A stretch of DNA of 33,595 bases from JBFMDN01 sp040753915 (GTDB lineage Bacteria > Desulfobacterota > Desulfomonilia > Desulfomonilales > Desulfomonilaceae): the NCBI GenBank assembly GCA_040753915.1, contig JBFMDN010000062.1, positions 1 to 33,595 on the forward strand. The letters are read 5' to 3'. Under the pieces are notes generated by a model. The model saw nothing but the letters and a program-made list of their open reading frames with translations, did no database searches and was not told where the DNA came from. The translations under genes were made by a program, and so were the position numbers. Below, in pieces: positions 1 through 8,310 of the stretch (its first letter is position 1; every line of letters starts with the position of its first letter).

Positions 1-114
1 AAAGAGGGCTTTAAGAACCCTATCCTGCTGGTTTGCCTGCAGGCGGGAAAAAGGCTGTTTTCGCAGATCATCTATGCTATTACAGTACTTACGAGCCGCG
101 CGTGGACCTTTCAC
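1..114 (-). CDS. possible partial coding region running off the left edge
   Basis: An open frame of 38 codons starts at a GTG (112-114) preceded by GGAGG at good spacing and stays open to base 1. The peptide begins VKGPRAARKY and matches no family I recognise. The evidence is only the ribosome binding site and an open frame, so this could be chance. If real, its gene lies mostly outside the window. Confidence 0.22.
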   Translation of the reverse strand, partial: MKGPRAARKYCNSIDDLRKQPFSRLQANQQDRVLKALF

Positions 115-185
115 CAAGACCTCCACTTTGATAATACCTAAGAGGTCATAATCCACCGCGGCTAAATTTCACCAAAAAAACGTCC

Positions 186-264
186 CTAGCGCGAAAAAAC
201 AATTCTTGGGCGCGAGATAAATATCCATAAGCCGCGATAATCGCGAGGAATCTATCGCGAAAAA
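186..264. repeat. array of CGCGA motifs with a perfect palindrome
   Basis: CGCGA occurs at 190, 211, 233, 242 and 256. Four of these (190, 211, 233, 256) are spaced 21-23 bp, about two helical turns. The copy at 233 is part of a perfect palindrome, CGCGATAATCGCG (233-245). Several copies are followed by A-rich sequence. The array lies downstream of the metallo-hydrolase gene. It could be a protein-binding array or a decayed repeat; function unknown. Confidence 0.4.
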
Positions 265-293
265 TCTTGACTCTTCAACGCTGCCATTTCATT

Positions 294-1244
294 TCACACT
301 CCAAAAGTGTAGCGCGTGCCGGCCGTATTGAGATTAAATTCAGCGGGCATGGCCTTGGCAAAGCTGACGATGGCTTCGAATCCGGTACAATGGGTTGGCA
401 CAATGTAATCCGGCTTCAATGCTTTGATATCTGCAACCGTATTCTCAATCACATCGGGCTTCGCGTTAATGAGATGAAACCCGCCCAAGACCGCGTGGAG
501 CTTGTCCGTGTCGGCTATCCTTTGCGCGTGCTTTACCGTGTTCACTATGCCGGCATGAGCGCAACCTGAAAGGACCACCAGCCCTTTGCCTTTCACGTTG
601 AAGAAGAGCGCCTGCTCCCCCCTGAAATCATCGGGCTCCGGCTTTTCGCCTCGCTTGATGAGCAGACTGGGGGGCGGCTTTTCGTACGGTGTCACCCGCT
701 CGATGTTGCCGGTGAAGTACGCACCGGGAATGATCTGCGTCGGGTTTTTCACTTCTACAACCTTCAGGCCGATCGCCTCGATGTCCTCTTTGCGCAACTG
801 GCCCAGATCCATAGCCTGGCCGGATCCAGGCATCAGCACGTATCTGTTGGCAAAAGCCTCTTCCCCTACGTAAAAGGGGGTCCCTGGGGCGATTCGCGAC
901 TTGTTCTGCTTCAGGATGCTGACGGCGGCCATCCAGTGGTCAAAGTGGCCATGGCTCAGGCTGAAGGCTCTCGCATTTCCCAGGTCGAGCCCCAGGAGTG
1001 CCGCGTTGTTCATCACACCCGCGGGGTCAAGTCCATAGTCGAACATACAGGCAAACGGCTCCCCGTTGCTGACCGTCTCCACGTAATAGGCCAGACCGTG
1101 CTCCGCGTGGATCGAGTTGCCAGGAAGCACCCGGTACCGTTTCGTGATCTTGCTGTCCGGTCGCAAGGCGTCATAGAAATTGTCCGTGAGCACCCAGATG
1201 GTAAGCTTGTCCACTTCGACGACTTTAGGCTTCCCTTGTGTCAT
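294..1244 (-). CDS. metallo-beta-lactamase-fold hydrolase, MJ0301/dihydropterin-type subfamily
   Basis: A 316-aa soluble protein of the metallo-beta-lactamase superfamily. The metal-binding motif HxHxDH is seen as SHGHFDHW at about residue 100. Further expected metal-ligand segments are SGCAHAG (about 228), GGFHL (about 255) and PTHCTG (about 284). The length and the SGCAHAG/PTHC pattern fit the subgroup often annotated as 7,8-dihydropterin-6-yl-methyl-aminobenzene phosphate synthase-like. Family knowledge gives a hydrolase with one or two metal ions; the real substrate cannot be told. I chose ATG 1244 because AAGGGG lies just upstream; ATG 1259 is in frame and would add five residues. The gene stands alone, with no partner on its strand close by. 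Confidence 0.88.
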   Translation of the reverse strand: MTQGKPKVVEVDKLTIWVLTDNFYDALRPDSKITKRYRVLPGNSIHAEHGLAYYVETVSNGEPFACMFDYGLDPAGVMNNAALLGLDLGNARAFSLSHGHFDHWMAAVSILKQNKSRIAPGTPFYVGEEAFANRYVLMPGSGQAMDLGQLRKEDIEAIGLKVVEVKNPTQIIPGAYFTGNIERVTPYEKPPPSLLIKRGEKPEPDDFRGEQALFFNVKGKGLVVLSGCAHAGIVNTVKHAQRIADTDKLHAVLGGFHLINAKPDVIENTVADIKALKPDYIVPTHCTGFEAIVSFAKAMPAEFNLNTAGTRYTFGV

Positions 1245-2449
1245 TGCATCCCCCTTCAATGACGTGTACTGTAAGGGGCTCCCTCGTTTCAGTCGAATTG
1301 CATCTTATCAAAACGGAGAATGGAAATCACCCATGTGTTGCGTATTTTTGCAGACCGATAGGGGTGCATCTCAGTTGTCCTTTCAGAACGCGTCGGTGTC
1401 GTGAAAGATCAACGGCTCGCGAGCTTGAATCAACTGACTCAATACTCTAGGCCGTCGAAAAATCGTGCTATCCAGAGTGGCCCGTGGGCTACTGCCTCGG
1501 GGTGCCCCGCGCATGCGGGGGGAAAAGAGGTTTCTGATCACTCCTCGGAAAATTCTTTCCTGCTCGGATTTCTCCAACTCGTGTTCACGCTCAAGAGGAA
1601 TGGTTCTGGACGAAATTTCGATTTCAAGCGCGTGGTGATAGACCGCCTCCAAGCCACAGCCGTGAGCGCGGTACCCCACTGTAGGCCGTCTTCAGGACGT
1701 CGGTCTTCCCTGGGGCTGGCCCCGGTGCGCTGATTCGCGTGCTACTGAATGATGGTGACCGGCGGTGACGCCTCAGTCGCGCCGGCGATTTCATCGATGT
1801 TCGCGGATGAGCAGAATATTGGGGGTTGACTGAACGTTGGTGGTAAAGTACGGTAACGAGTACTCCTATAAGGACTTATTCAATAACATGATGACGGGAT
1901 TGTCTATGCGAGGTGCGCTCGGAGAGTGCGGGCACCGTTTTCAAATCAGACAAACCGTCCCGCTGTCGGTCGTGAGCCAAAGGGCCTCACAGCCAGAAAG
2001 TCCGCGCAGCGAATCCCGGAAGATGAGATTTGTAGCCAGATCATGCTTTGCCGCTAGCAGCTCCCAAAAGAAGCCGTGAATGGTTTGTGGATCAGGTGCG
2101 GCGTCGCAAAAAAGTTAAGACGCTGAGTAACCGTCATGAGCGGACGGCAGCAAAGCAGATGTACGCGATTCTCGCTCCGGGATAAAGGGTTGATCGTCAT
2201 TGTCCGCAATGCCCTCCATTTTACGGACTCACGTGATCCGGGGAGGAGAAGAGAGAGCGGCCATCGAGCTTCGCCGACAGAAAATGTCAGCAAGCGCAAA
2301 GGTCAAATTCTGTCATGTGGTGCTGGAATCGAGACTCAGCCAAGAAACCACGGTCCGCTCGACATGTGGCGCGGATCGTTGCTTTACGAGATTGCCCATC
2401 ATTGTGACCGTGAGTCACCAGGGAAGAAATGAGTGAAAGGAGAGTCCGT
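1245..2449. other. 1.2 kb region without a convincing gene
   Basis: Several open frames of 70-110 codons exist on both strands, but none has a good ribosome binding site together with a plausible protein. I see one CRISPR-like repeat at 1502-1530 (listed separately). A weak promoter-like TTGACT at about 1826 has a poor -10. The region may hold decayed genes or long upstream sequence of the binding protein at 2450. Confidence 0.5.
1502..1530. repeat. single orphan repeat resembling a type I-E CRISPR repeat
   Basis: The 16-base core CCCCGCGCATGCGGGG (1505-1520) is a hairpin with arms CCCCGC/GCGGGG and a GCAT loop. This is the core typical of type I-E CRISPR repeats as I remember them. The outer bases fit less well, there is only one copy, and no cas gene is in the window. 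It may be a relic of an array or a coincidental hairpin. Confidence 0.3.
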
Positions 2450-3670
2450 GTGAGAAGATTGTGCATTTTTGCAATAGTTTTGCTGTTTACGCCGGTTCTC
2501 GCGTACGGTGACACCGTGAAGATCGGTCTAGCGCATGTCTTTTCAGGCCCCATGGCGACATTCGGAGAAGTGGCTGAGCAAGGAGTCCGGCTCGCTGTTA
2601 AGCGAATCAACGAACAGGGGGGGCTGCTCGGCCGAACCGTGGAAGTCATTAAGGCTGACACACAGGTGAAGCCGGAAGAAGGTCTGAAAGCAGTCGAGAG
2701 ACTGGTTGAGAAAGACCGAGTGGATGCCATCGTGGGAATAGTTTCAAGCGCTGTGGCGCTCAAGGTCACGCCGGAGATGGATCGGCTTAAGACGCCACTG
2801 ATAATCACCCACGCCATGGCTGACCCCGTTACTGGCTCCAAATGCAGTCCATGGGTATTTCGAATGACATGGTCCACGAAGGAGGCGATCAAGGGCGCAG
2901 CCCTGCTGGCGAAATCAGAGCTCAAGTCCGACACGTGGACTACACTCGGCCCGGATTACGGGTTTGGTCAAGAGACTTGGGAGCTCTTTCAGAAATACCT
3001 GGGTGAGCTTGGCCAGTACAAATTCGTTTCCCCCAACTACTCTCCTATGGCGACGAAGGACTGGAAGCCGTATATCGAGAAGCTCAACGCCTCCGGGGCT
3101 AAGGGCGTCATGGTTTCGTTGTGGGGGAACAACTTGCGAGACTTTGTCAAACAGGCCAATGCCGAGAAGTTTTTCGATGGCAAGGATGTTATCTGCGTCG
3201 TAGGAGGAGGTGTCGAGGTTTTCTGGGCTCTTGGATTTCTTGACACGCCTGTCGGCGTATGGTTCGGCGCGCCTTATTGGGCGGGCGCCAACGAAACGCC
3301 CGAAAATATGGAATTCGTCAACGAGTACCAAAAACTGTCTCACTCGCAGATTCCTCCGTCATATTCGGCCTACACCGCTTACGCTGCGGTGATCATGTAC
3401 GCGGAGGCCGTCAAGAAGGCCGGAACAGTGGACAAGAAATCGGTGGCCAAGGCGATGGAGGGATTACGAGTGAATTTGCCCGGTGGGGTTACCACGTTCA
3501 GAGCGTCTGACCACCAGGCCGCGTTTCCGGTGGTATTCGGCAAATCCGCCCAGCAAGCCTCAAGCCTGGGAAAGAGATTCCGAAGCCTGGCACCGTTGAA
3601 GATATTCAATGGGGAAGACCTGTTGCCCCAGCCGGAGGATACCGGTTGCGCCATGAAACTGTTGAACTAG
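2450..3670 (+). CDS. ABC transporter substrate-binding protein, branched-chain amino acid (LivJ) type
   Basis: A 406-aa secreted binding protein of the Peripla_BP_6/LivJ family. It starts with a classic signal peptide (MRRLCIFAIVLL..., cleavage near LAYG). The mature part opens with VKIGLAHVFSGPMATFGE and continues with RINEQGGLLGRTVEVI and AIVGIVSSAVALKVTPEM, all typical of this fold. Such proteins bind amino acids, amides, or aromatic or other organic acids in the periplasm and deliver them to LivHMGF-type membrane parts, none of which is nearby. I prefer the GTG start at 2450 because AAGGAGAG sits 5-12 bases upstream and the signal peptide then begins correctly; ATG 2429 is the alternative. 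Ligand unknown. Confidence 0.87.
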   Translation: MRRLCIFAIVLLFTPVLAYGDTVKIGLAHVFSGPMATFGEVAEQGVRLAVKRINEQGGLLGRTVEVIKADTQVKPEEGLKAVERLVEKDRVDAIVGIVSSAVALKVTPEMDRLKTPLIITHAMADPVTGSKCSPWVFRMTWSTKEAIKGAALLAKSELKSDTWTTLGPDYGFGQETWELFQKYLGELGQYKFVSPNYSPMATKDWKPYIEKLNASGAKGVMVSLWGNNLRDFVKQANAEKFFDGKDVICVVGGGVEVFWALGFLDTPVGVWFGAPYWAGANETPENMEFVNEYQKLSHSQIPPSYSAYTAYAAVIMYAEAVKKAGTVDKKSVAKAMEGLRVNLPGGVTTFRASDHQAAFPVVFGKSAQQASSLGKRFRSLAPLKIFNGEDLLPQPEDTGCAMKLLN

Positions 3671-3676
3671 GAAGCT

Positions 3677-3711
3677 GGAGTCAAGTCCTGCTGCCAGCGG
3701 GATCTGACTCC
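3677..3711 (+). terminator. stem-loop after the binding-protein gene
   Basis: GGAGTCA (3677-3683) pairs with TGACTCC (3705-3711), and the stem can be partly extended inward. It lies 7 bases after the stop codon. No T-run follows, so it may stabilise the mRNA end rather than terminate intrinsically. Confidence 0.4.
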
Positions 3712-3908
3712 CATCGTGACGCCGGCCTGCCACAGGGACCGTTGGCCCTGAAACTGCGAAGGCCTGTCTGAGCGTGGCAGCCGCATAAGAGCCTGGGACT
3801 TCATACGAATCTGGATTGAGCGCTACCGGCCGTGGCGCCAGTCGGACTCTCTCATTGGCTAGCGGACGCTCCCGGGAATGCAATGCTGCTCAACTCTCGT
3901 GCGGTTCC

Positions 3909-3957
3909 GGGGACCAAGCGTCCCCAGCCGCCGCGGCCGGCCGGACCGTCTGTCCGG
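3909..3957. terminator. two tandem GC-rich hairpins between convergent genes
   Basis: GGGGAC/GTCCCC (3909-3914 / 3920-3925, 5-base loop) is followed by CCGGAC/GTCCGG (3941-3946 / 3952-3957, 5-base loop). They lie just past the end of the AIR-synthase-like gene and between convergent transcription units. The rest of the 3671-3995 gap holds no gene I can support. No T-run is seen; a REP-like or mRNA-end function is equally possible. Confidence 0.4.
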
Positions 3958-3995
3958 GGCTCTACGGGATGCCTTTGACGGTGGCTTGCCAATTC

Positions 3996-5009
3996 TCATG
4001 GTCGGTCTGCGGGAGGTTGGTAGACAATGCCGGTGATCCTGTCTTTCGCAAAGTCAAAGAGCGTCTCCGCATCCGACCCGTGCATAATTTTGACTCTTGG
4101 CTCGTCCACGACCTTCCCGATTTTCGCCGCGTCGATGGCCCTTTCATGAAACAGCCCAATGACTTGATCCGAGTGGCGAGGTGGAACAGACAAGACAAAG
4201 CCGAAACTCTGAAATGAAAACAACCAGTCCGAGAAGGGGATTTCCGAGGGAGCGGGAATGGAATCGAGAAGGATATCAGCGCCTTTCCCTGAATTCTCTA
4301 TCATGATCGCGGCGGTGCCCACAAGACCGGCGTTGCTAACGTCTTTTGCCGCGTTCGCCCAGCCCCTTTCCGCAATCATGGGCAGCGATTCTAGTCGGTG
4401 GATGAGCTCCTGGGGACTCTTGCCGGAGTTCGCGTCCCAACTTGTCACGGAATGGCATCCAGGCTTGCCACTGAGGTCAACCGCAAGAATGAGATCATCG
4501 CCAGCCTGAGCTGTGTATCCGTGCAGAACCTTTTGCGCCCAACCCAGAATGGCGACAGCTAATGCGGGAGCCTCCGGTGCCGCGTCCGGATGCAGATGTC
4601 CGCCCAGCATGGGAACCTGCAATTTTTCACAGCCCCTTCGGATGCCCTGGACTACCTTGCGGCGATGTTCTTCATCTCCGCTGGCCAGCACGTTAACCAT
4701 GGCCAAGGGGCGGCCACCCATGGAATAGATATCGTTTACCGTGACCATTACCGACGCTTTGCCGGCCGCGTAGGGCTCATTGATGAGTAGTTTTGGCATG
4801 ATTCCGTCCGCCGCGAACAGTAAGAAGCCGTCTTTCCACGGAATCGCCGCAGCGTCATCACCGAAATTGGGGGGAGCGAGACCAGGTTGGCCTTTCAAGA
4901 CCAACTCGCGGAAAACATCCTCAATGGGTTGTTTACGAAGAAGTCCACTATAATTGCGTATTCTTTCAGCAAGCACGGTTATCGGCGCATCCATTGTCAC
5001 GTGTTCCAT
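3996..5009 (-). CDS. AIR synthase-like protein, Sll0787 family (Nit1 cluster component)
   Basis: A 337-aa protein of the PurM/ThiL/HypE/SelD ATP-binding superfamily. The N-terminal half shows the metal/ATP motif NFGDDAAAI (about residues 47-55), then AADGIMPKLL and VTVNDIYSMGGRPLAMVNVL, the usual order in AIR-synthase-like enzymes. The C-terminal domain runs from about 165. These enzymes form ATP-activated acyl or phosphate intermediates; this branch has no assigned reaction that I know of. The gene follows a radical SAM-GNAT fusion by 20 bases on the same strand. In many bacteria those parts sit together in the Nit1 (NIT1C) nitrilase cluster, which is why I assign the Sll0787 type. The start may be ATG 5009 or the in-frame ATG five codons on; neither has a strong ribosome binding site. 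Confidence 0.8.
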   Translation of the reverse strand: MEHVTMDAPITVLAERIRNYSGLLRKQPIEDVFRELVLKGQPGLAPPNFGDDAAAIPWKDGFLLFAADGIMPKLLINEPYAAGKASVMVTVNDIYSMGGRPLAMVNVLASGDEEHRRKVVQGIRRGCEKLQVPMLGGHLHPDAAPEAPALAVAILGWAQKVLHGYTAQAGDDLILAVDLSGKPGCHSVTSWDANSGKSPQELIHRLESLPMIAERGWANAAKDVSNAGLVGTAAIMIENSGKGADILLDSIPAPSEIPFSDWLFSFQSFGFVLSVPPRHSDQVIGLFHERAIDAAKIGKVVDEPRVKIMHGSDAETLFDFAKDRITGIVYQPPADRP

Positions 5010-5029
5010 GTTCTGTGGCGGTCAATCCA

Positions 5030-6550
5030 TCAGACTGTGTCGAGATCCGCTTGCATGAGCCTATGCGGTTTGCCATGGTAAATCTCGACGGGTCCCACGG
5101 CCTTCCAGCCAAGCAGGGAGAAATATTTTACATTTTGTTCCTGAATATGGGCCGTGAATCGCGTGCAGCCTCGTTCCTTCACGTAGCGCATCGCTTCCCT
5201 GACGAGCAGCGTCCCAACATGATTATCTCTATGTTTCTTCCGGACTGCAAGCCTTCCCCCAACCCAGTGATTGGGGCGGTCCTTCTCGGGGAAGACGCGC
5301 ACGGTCCCCACAACTTGGTCGTCACATTTTACGATGATATGCGTGCTCGATGGGTCGTTTTCATCGAGGTCCGACGTATCGAAGAGACGTTGTTCCCTGA
5401 CAAAAACATCTTCACGGATTTTCAGAGCTACTGCAAGCTCGTCCTCGCTTGCGGCAGGCCGGCAGATGAATTCGTTCCTTGATTCTCGTTCATAAGCTTG
5501 CAGGGCTGAACACGCGCCGCATCTCACACAACCGGCACGAGATTTCGTGGCGGAAAGCCCCCTTTTTCTCAGAATTCCGGCTACGGCCTTGTACAGTCGC
5601 TTCATGGTCTCAGGATGGGGTGTCTCGCAATCCTGCATCCATGAACCCGGTATTGGGCGCAATGGCACAACAAATGGATAAACTCCTCTGTCGGCAAGAA
5701 ACTCACTCCCCCTGACGACAGAGTCCTCGTGTTCACCGAGCCCCACCAGCAAGAAACTACTGACCTGGTTGAAACCGAAGACGTCTACCGCCCAGCTCCA
5801 GGCCTTTTCATACCGTGCAAGGCCAATAGCGGCCTTTACCGGTGCGGTTTTTGCGAGCGCTCTGGTGTCAAAACTTTCCAGGTGAATGCCCACGGTATCT
5901 GCGCCCGCTTCTTTCAGCTCGCAAAGCTTCTCTCTGTCGTCAGGTGGAAGAAATTGAACATGGATAGGGATATCGCAGGCTTGCTTCACGGCCTTGGCAC
6001 ATTTTCCAAGATAATCGATTTCTTCTCCCCATGGTAGGACCGCTCCCGTGGTCATGACAACGTGGGAAACCCCGTCCAGTTCCATCGCTTTGCGGACCAC
6101 TTCCGCCAATTGAGCCGGAGTCTTCAGTCTTGTGGTTTGACCGCTAGACAAGGACAACTCTATGCCGCAGAATTGGCACCTCTTTTCAGAATTCCAGTAT
6201 ACGCACGTCTGCCGGACTGTCGAAGCGACGCAGTCCTTTCCGTGAAAGAGAGCGATGCTGGAATAGGGCGTTTGATCCTTTGTGGCATAGTCATAGAACT
6301 TGGGCCTTGGCGCCATGGCCGCAGGCATGATGTATTCGCCATCCTTGACCAGCCAGGTGGCGCCGTCACGCGAACGCAACGCGTATGGAGATCTCGACAC
6401 AAAGGCCCCGCAGAACGGCACGTGAGCGGGAATGCCGTCAAGGAGTATTGTGCCGCCTTCAGCGGGCCCCGCTCCGACCTTTCTGTTCGGCGAGCCCATG
6501 GCGACTTGTACCCCGAGGCTCTGAATCTCGGCTATGGTATGGGCAAGCAT
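5030..6550 (-). CDS. radical SAM protein (MSMEG_0568 family) fused to GNAT acetyltransferase (Sll0786 family)
   Basis: A 506-aa protein with two domains. Residues 1 to about 355 are a radical SAM enzyme: cysteines 116, 125 and 128 (CX8CX2C, unlike the common CX3CX2C) would bind the [4Fe-4S] cluster. A later cysteine group, CVRCGAC (341-347), may bind a second cluster or metal. Residues about 360-506 are a GNAT domain: ALKIREDVFVREQ, VVGTVRVF, GRLAVRKKHRDNHVGTLL (acetyl-CoA loop) and KYFSLLGWKAVG. In known Nit1 clusters these are usually separate genes, so the fusion is notable. The start ATG 6550 has GGAGGTGA just upstream; GTG 6559, overlapping the ATPase stop, is possible. Neighbours suggest a job on a nitrogen compound brought in by the ABC transporter, but the substrate is unknown. 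Confidence 0.83.
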   Translation of the reverse strand: MLAHTIAEIQSLGVQVAMGSPNRKVGAGPAEGGTILLDGIPAHVPFCGAFVSRSPYALRSRDGATWLVKDGEYIMPAAMAPRPKFYDYATKDQTPYSSIALFHGKDCVASTVRQTCVYWNSEKRCQFCGIELSLSSGQTTRLKTPAQLAEVVRKAMELDGVSHVVMTTGAVLPWGEEIDYLGKCAKAVKQACDIPIHVQFLPPDDREKLCELKEAGADTVGIHLESFDTRALAKTAPVKAAIGLARYEKAWSWAVDVFGFNQVSSFLLVGLGEHEDSVVRGSEFLADRGVYPFVVPLRPIPGSWMQDCETPHPETMKRLYKAVAGILRKRGLSATKSRAGCVRCGACSALQAYERESRNEFICRPAASEDELAVALKIREDVFVREQRLFDTSDLDENDPSSTHIIVKCDDQVVGTVRVFPEKDRPNHWVGGRLAVRKKHRDNHVGTLLVREAMRYVKERGCTRFTAHIQEQNVKYFSLLGWKAVGPVEIYHGKPHRLMQADLDTV

Positions 6551-6555
6551 CCGTC

Positions 6556-7371
6556 TCACCTCCGGACTGCGGAGAATTTCCGAAGCGCGTGAACTGCGTT
6601 GTCCACGGGAGAGGCGCTCATCCTCTCCTGCTTAAGGATTCCAATCACTTCTCGTCTGATATCGTTGGCATCTTTGCTGGTGCGATCCCGCGGATGCGGA
6701 GCGTTTACCTCGAATGTTCGCAAAATCTTCGCGGGCCTCTTGGATAGAACGACAATCCGGTCGCTCAAGAATACCGCCTCGTCAACATTGTGGGTAACGA
6801 ACAGGACGGTGTCGTTCCTCTCATTCCGGAGATCGATGAGAAATTCCTGCATGTCGTTGCGGGTCTGGCTGTCCAAGGAGCCAAACGGCTCATCCATCAG
6901 TACTAATTTGGGGTTCATGATGAGCGTGCGCGCTATGGCGACTCGCTGCTGCATGCCTCCGGACAATTGGCTTGGATATCGATCTTCGAACCCCTGCATG
7001 CCGAAGAGTTCTATGTATTTCTCCGCAATCGCTCTCCTCTCCACCTTGCCCATTCCCATGATCTCGAGTCCAAACTCGATGTTCTCAGCCATGGTTCTCC
7101 AAGGGAACAAGGCGTACTGCTGGAACACCAAGCCCACATCATGAGTAGGCTTTGCGATCTCTCGTCCGTCCAATAGGACTTTGCCGTCCGAGGGCTTCTC
7201 CAACCCTGAGATGATTCTCAACAAAGTAGACTTTCCACATCCGCTGGGTCCCACGATAGAGACGAACTGCCCTTGCTCGACCATGAGATCGATACCGGAA
7301 ATGGCGCGCACCTCTCCGTTCTGCGCTCCATTGACGAAGGTCTTTCCAAGGCCGATCAATTCAAGATGCAT
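6556..7371 (-). CDS. ABC transporter ATP-binding protein, nitrate/sulfonate/taurine type
   Basis: A 271-aa cytoplasmic ATPase that powers uptake through the permease encoded just before it. Visible motifs are Walker A GPSGCGKST, the Q-loop in VFQQYALFPWRTM, the ABC signature LSGGMQQRVAIART, Walker B LVLMDEPFGSLD and the H-loop VTHNVDEA. It fits the SsuB/TauB/NrtD group. I chose ATG 7371 (MHLELIGLG...), which has AGAGG upstream and lies 13 bases after the permease stop. The longer frame to 7446 overlaps the permease and is unlikely. The stop is within a few bases of the radical SAM gene start, so the two are probably co-translated. Confidence 0.92.
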   Translation of the reverse strand: MHLELIGLGKTFVNGAQNGEVRAISGIDLMVEQGQFVSIVGPSGCGKSTLLRIISGLEKPSDGKVLLDGREIAKPTHDVGLVFQQYALFPWRTMAENIEFGLEIMGMGKVERRAIAEKYIELFGMQGFEDRYPSQLSGGMQQRVAIARTLIMNPKLVLMDEPFGSLDSQTRNDMQEFLIDLRNERNDTVLFVTHNVDEAVFLSDRIVVLSKRPAKILRTFEVNAPHPRDRTSKDANDIRREVIGILKQERMSASPVDNAVHALRKFSAVRR

Positions 7372-7384
7372 TGTATCAGCGCCT

Positions 7385-8134
7385 CTACACACATGGTCTG
7401 AGCCTGGCTTCCCAAGCTCTGAATAGCCAGTCGACAATAAGGCCAATCACACCGATAACCAACATTCCGGCTACTATCTGGTCAGGTCTCTGAATGTCAC
7501 GCGCTGTCATGATCATGAATCCGAGTCCATACCCTTCCTTGACGCCGGAGAATTCGGCCGCGACCAAAGTCATCCAGGCGACCCCCATTCCAACTCGCAG
7601 ACCCACAAAAATGGAAGGGAGAGAACCAGGTACCAGCACCTTGAGGAAAATGTCCTTTTGGTTGGCGTTGAGTGTCCGTGCCGCGTCTATGAGGATTGGA
7701 CTGACGGATAAGACGCCGGATGCGGTACTCAGGAGGACCGGGAAAAACGCGCCCAGGAAAATAATGAACGCGGCGGATCTCATTCCTATGCCAAGCCAGA
7801 CTATGGCGATGGGAATCCATGCCAGCGGAGGAATTGGACGGATGAGCTCGACAATGGGACTCAGTACTCGATGGAACAAGGGAAACCATCCCATGAGCAG
7901 CCCTAATGGAATGCCAAGAGCGCAGGCTATCGAGAAGCCCCAGGCTACACGATAGAGACTGTACAGAATATGATTATGAAGCAGACGCCCCGGAGGCATT
8001 CCTGTGGTCAAGAGGGCGCCGAGTCCCTCCATGATCTCTACGGGCGACGGCAGAACGTAATTCGGAACCGTTCCGAGGAGACACAAGACCTCCCAAAGGC
8101 ATAGCAGAAGCAGAACCGGAAGGTAACGCCACAT
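7385..8134 (-). CDS. ABC transporter permease, nitrate/sulfonate/taurine type
   Basis: A 249-aa inner-membrane protein with about six hydrophobic segments, of the SsuC/TauC family. The ATPase-contact (EAA) loop is recognisable around AARTLNANQKDIFLKVLVPGS, where the expected spaced A and G residues are present. Further family signs are PIVELIRPIPPLAWIPI in the middle and GMLVIGVIGLIVDWLF near the end. I prefer ATG 8134 (MWRYLPVLLLL); an in-frame TTG at 8164 would add ten mostly charged residues. It lies between the binding protein and the ATPase and would form the membrane channel with them. Confidence 0.9.
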   Translation of the reverse strand: MWRYLPVLLLLCLWEVLCLLGTVPNYVLPSPVEIMEGLGALLTTGMPPGRLLHNHILYSLYRVAWGFSIACALGIPLGLLMGWFPLFHRVLSPIVELIRPIPPLAWIPIAIVWLGIGMRSAAFIIFLGAFFPVLLSTASGVLSVSPILIDAARTLNANQKDIFLKVLVPGSLPSIFVGLRVGMGVAWMTLVAAEFSGVKEGYGLGFMIMTARDIQRPDQIVAGMLVIGVIGLIVDWLFRAWEARLRPCV

Positions 8135-8310
8135 GACACATCTCAACTTCTTTTGACGTTCCAAATATCTGGGAGGCCGGCGCTCCCCGGAAAAAAGCAG
8201 CGCTGACTATGGCCTGAATGAGTAGAATTCGCGACCGCATTTCTGGAATCGACCACCACGTCGCGCCTTGGCCATCTGTGAACAAATCGAACGTTCCAAG
8301 GCCCCGCCTC

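Noticed and set aside
1502..1530. CRISPR array
   Set aside because: Only one repeat-like unit is present, with no second copy at spacer distance and no cas gene, so it is listed as an orphan repeat only.
1837..2079. 80-codon plus-strand frame
   Set aside because: No good ribosome binding site at the start and no recognisable protein; the second half is low in structure.
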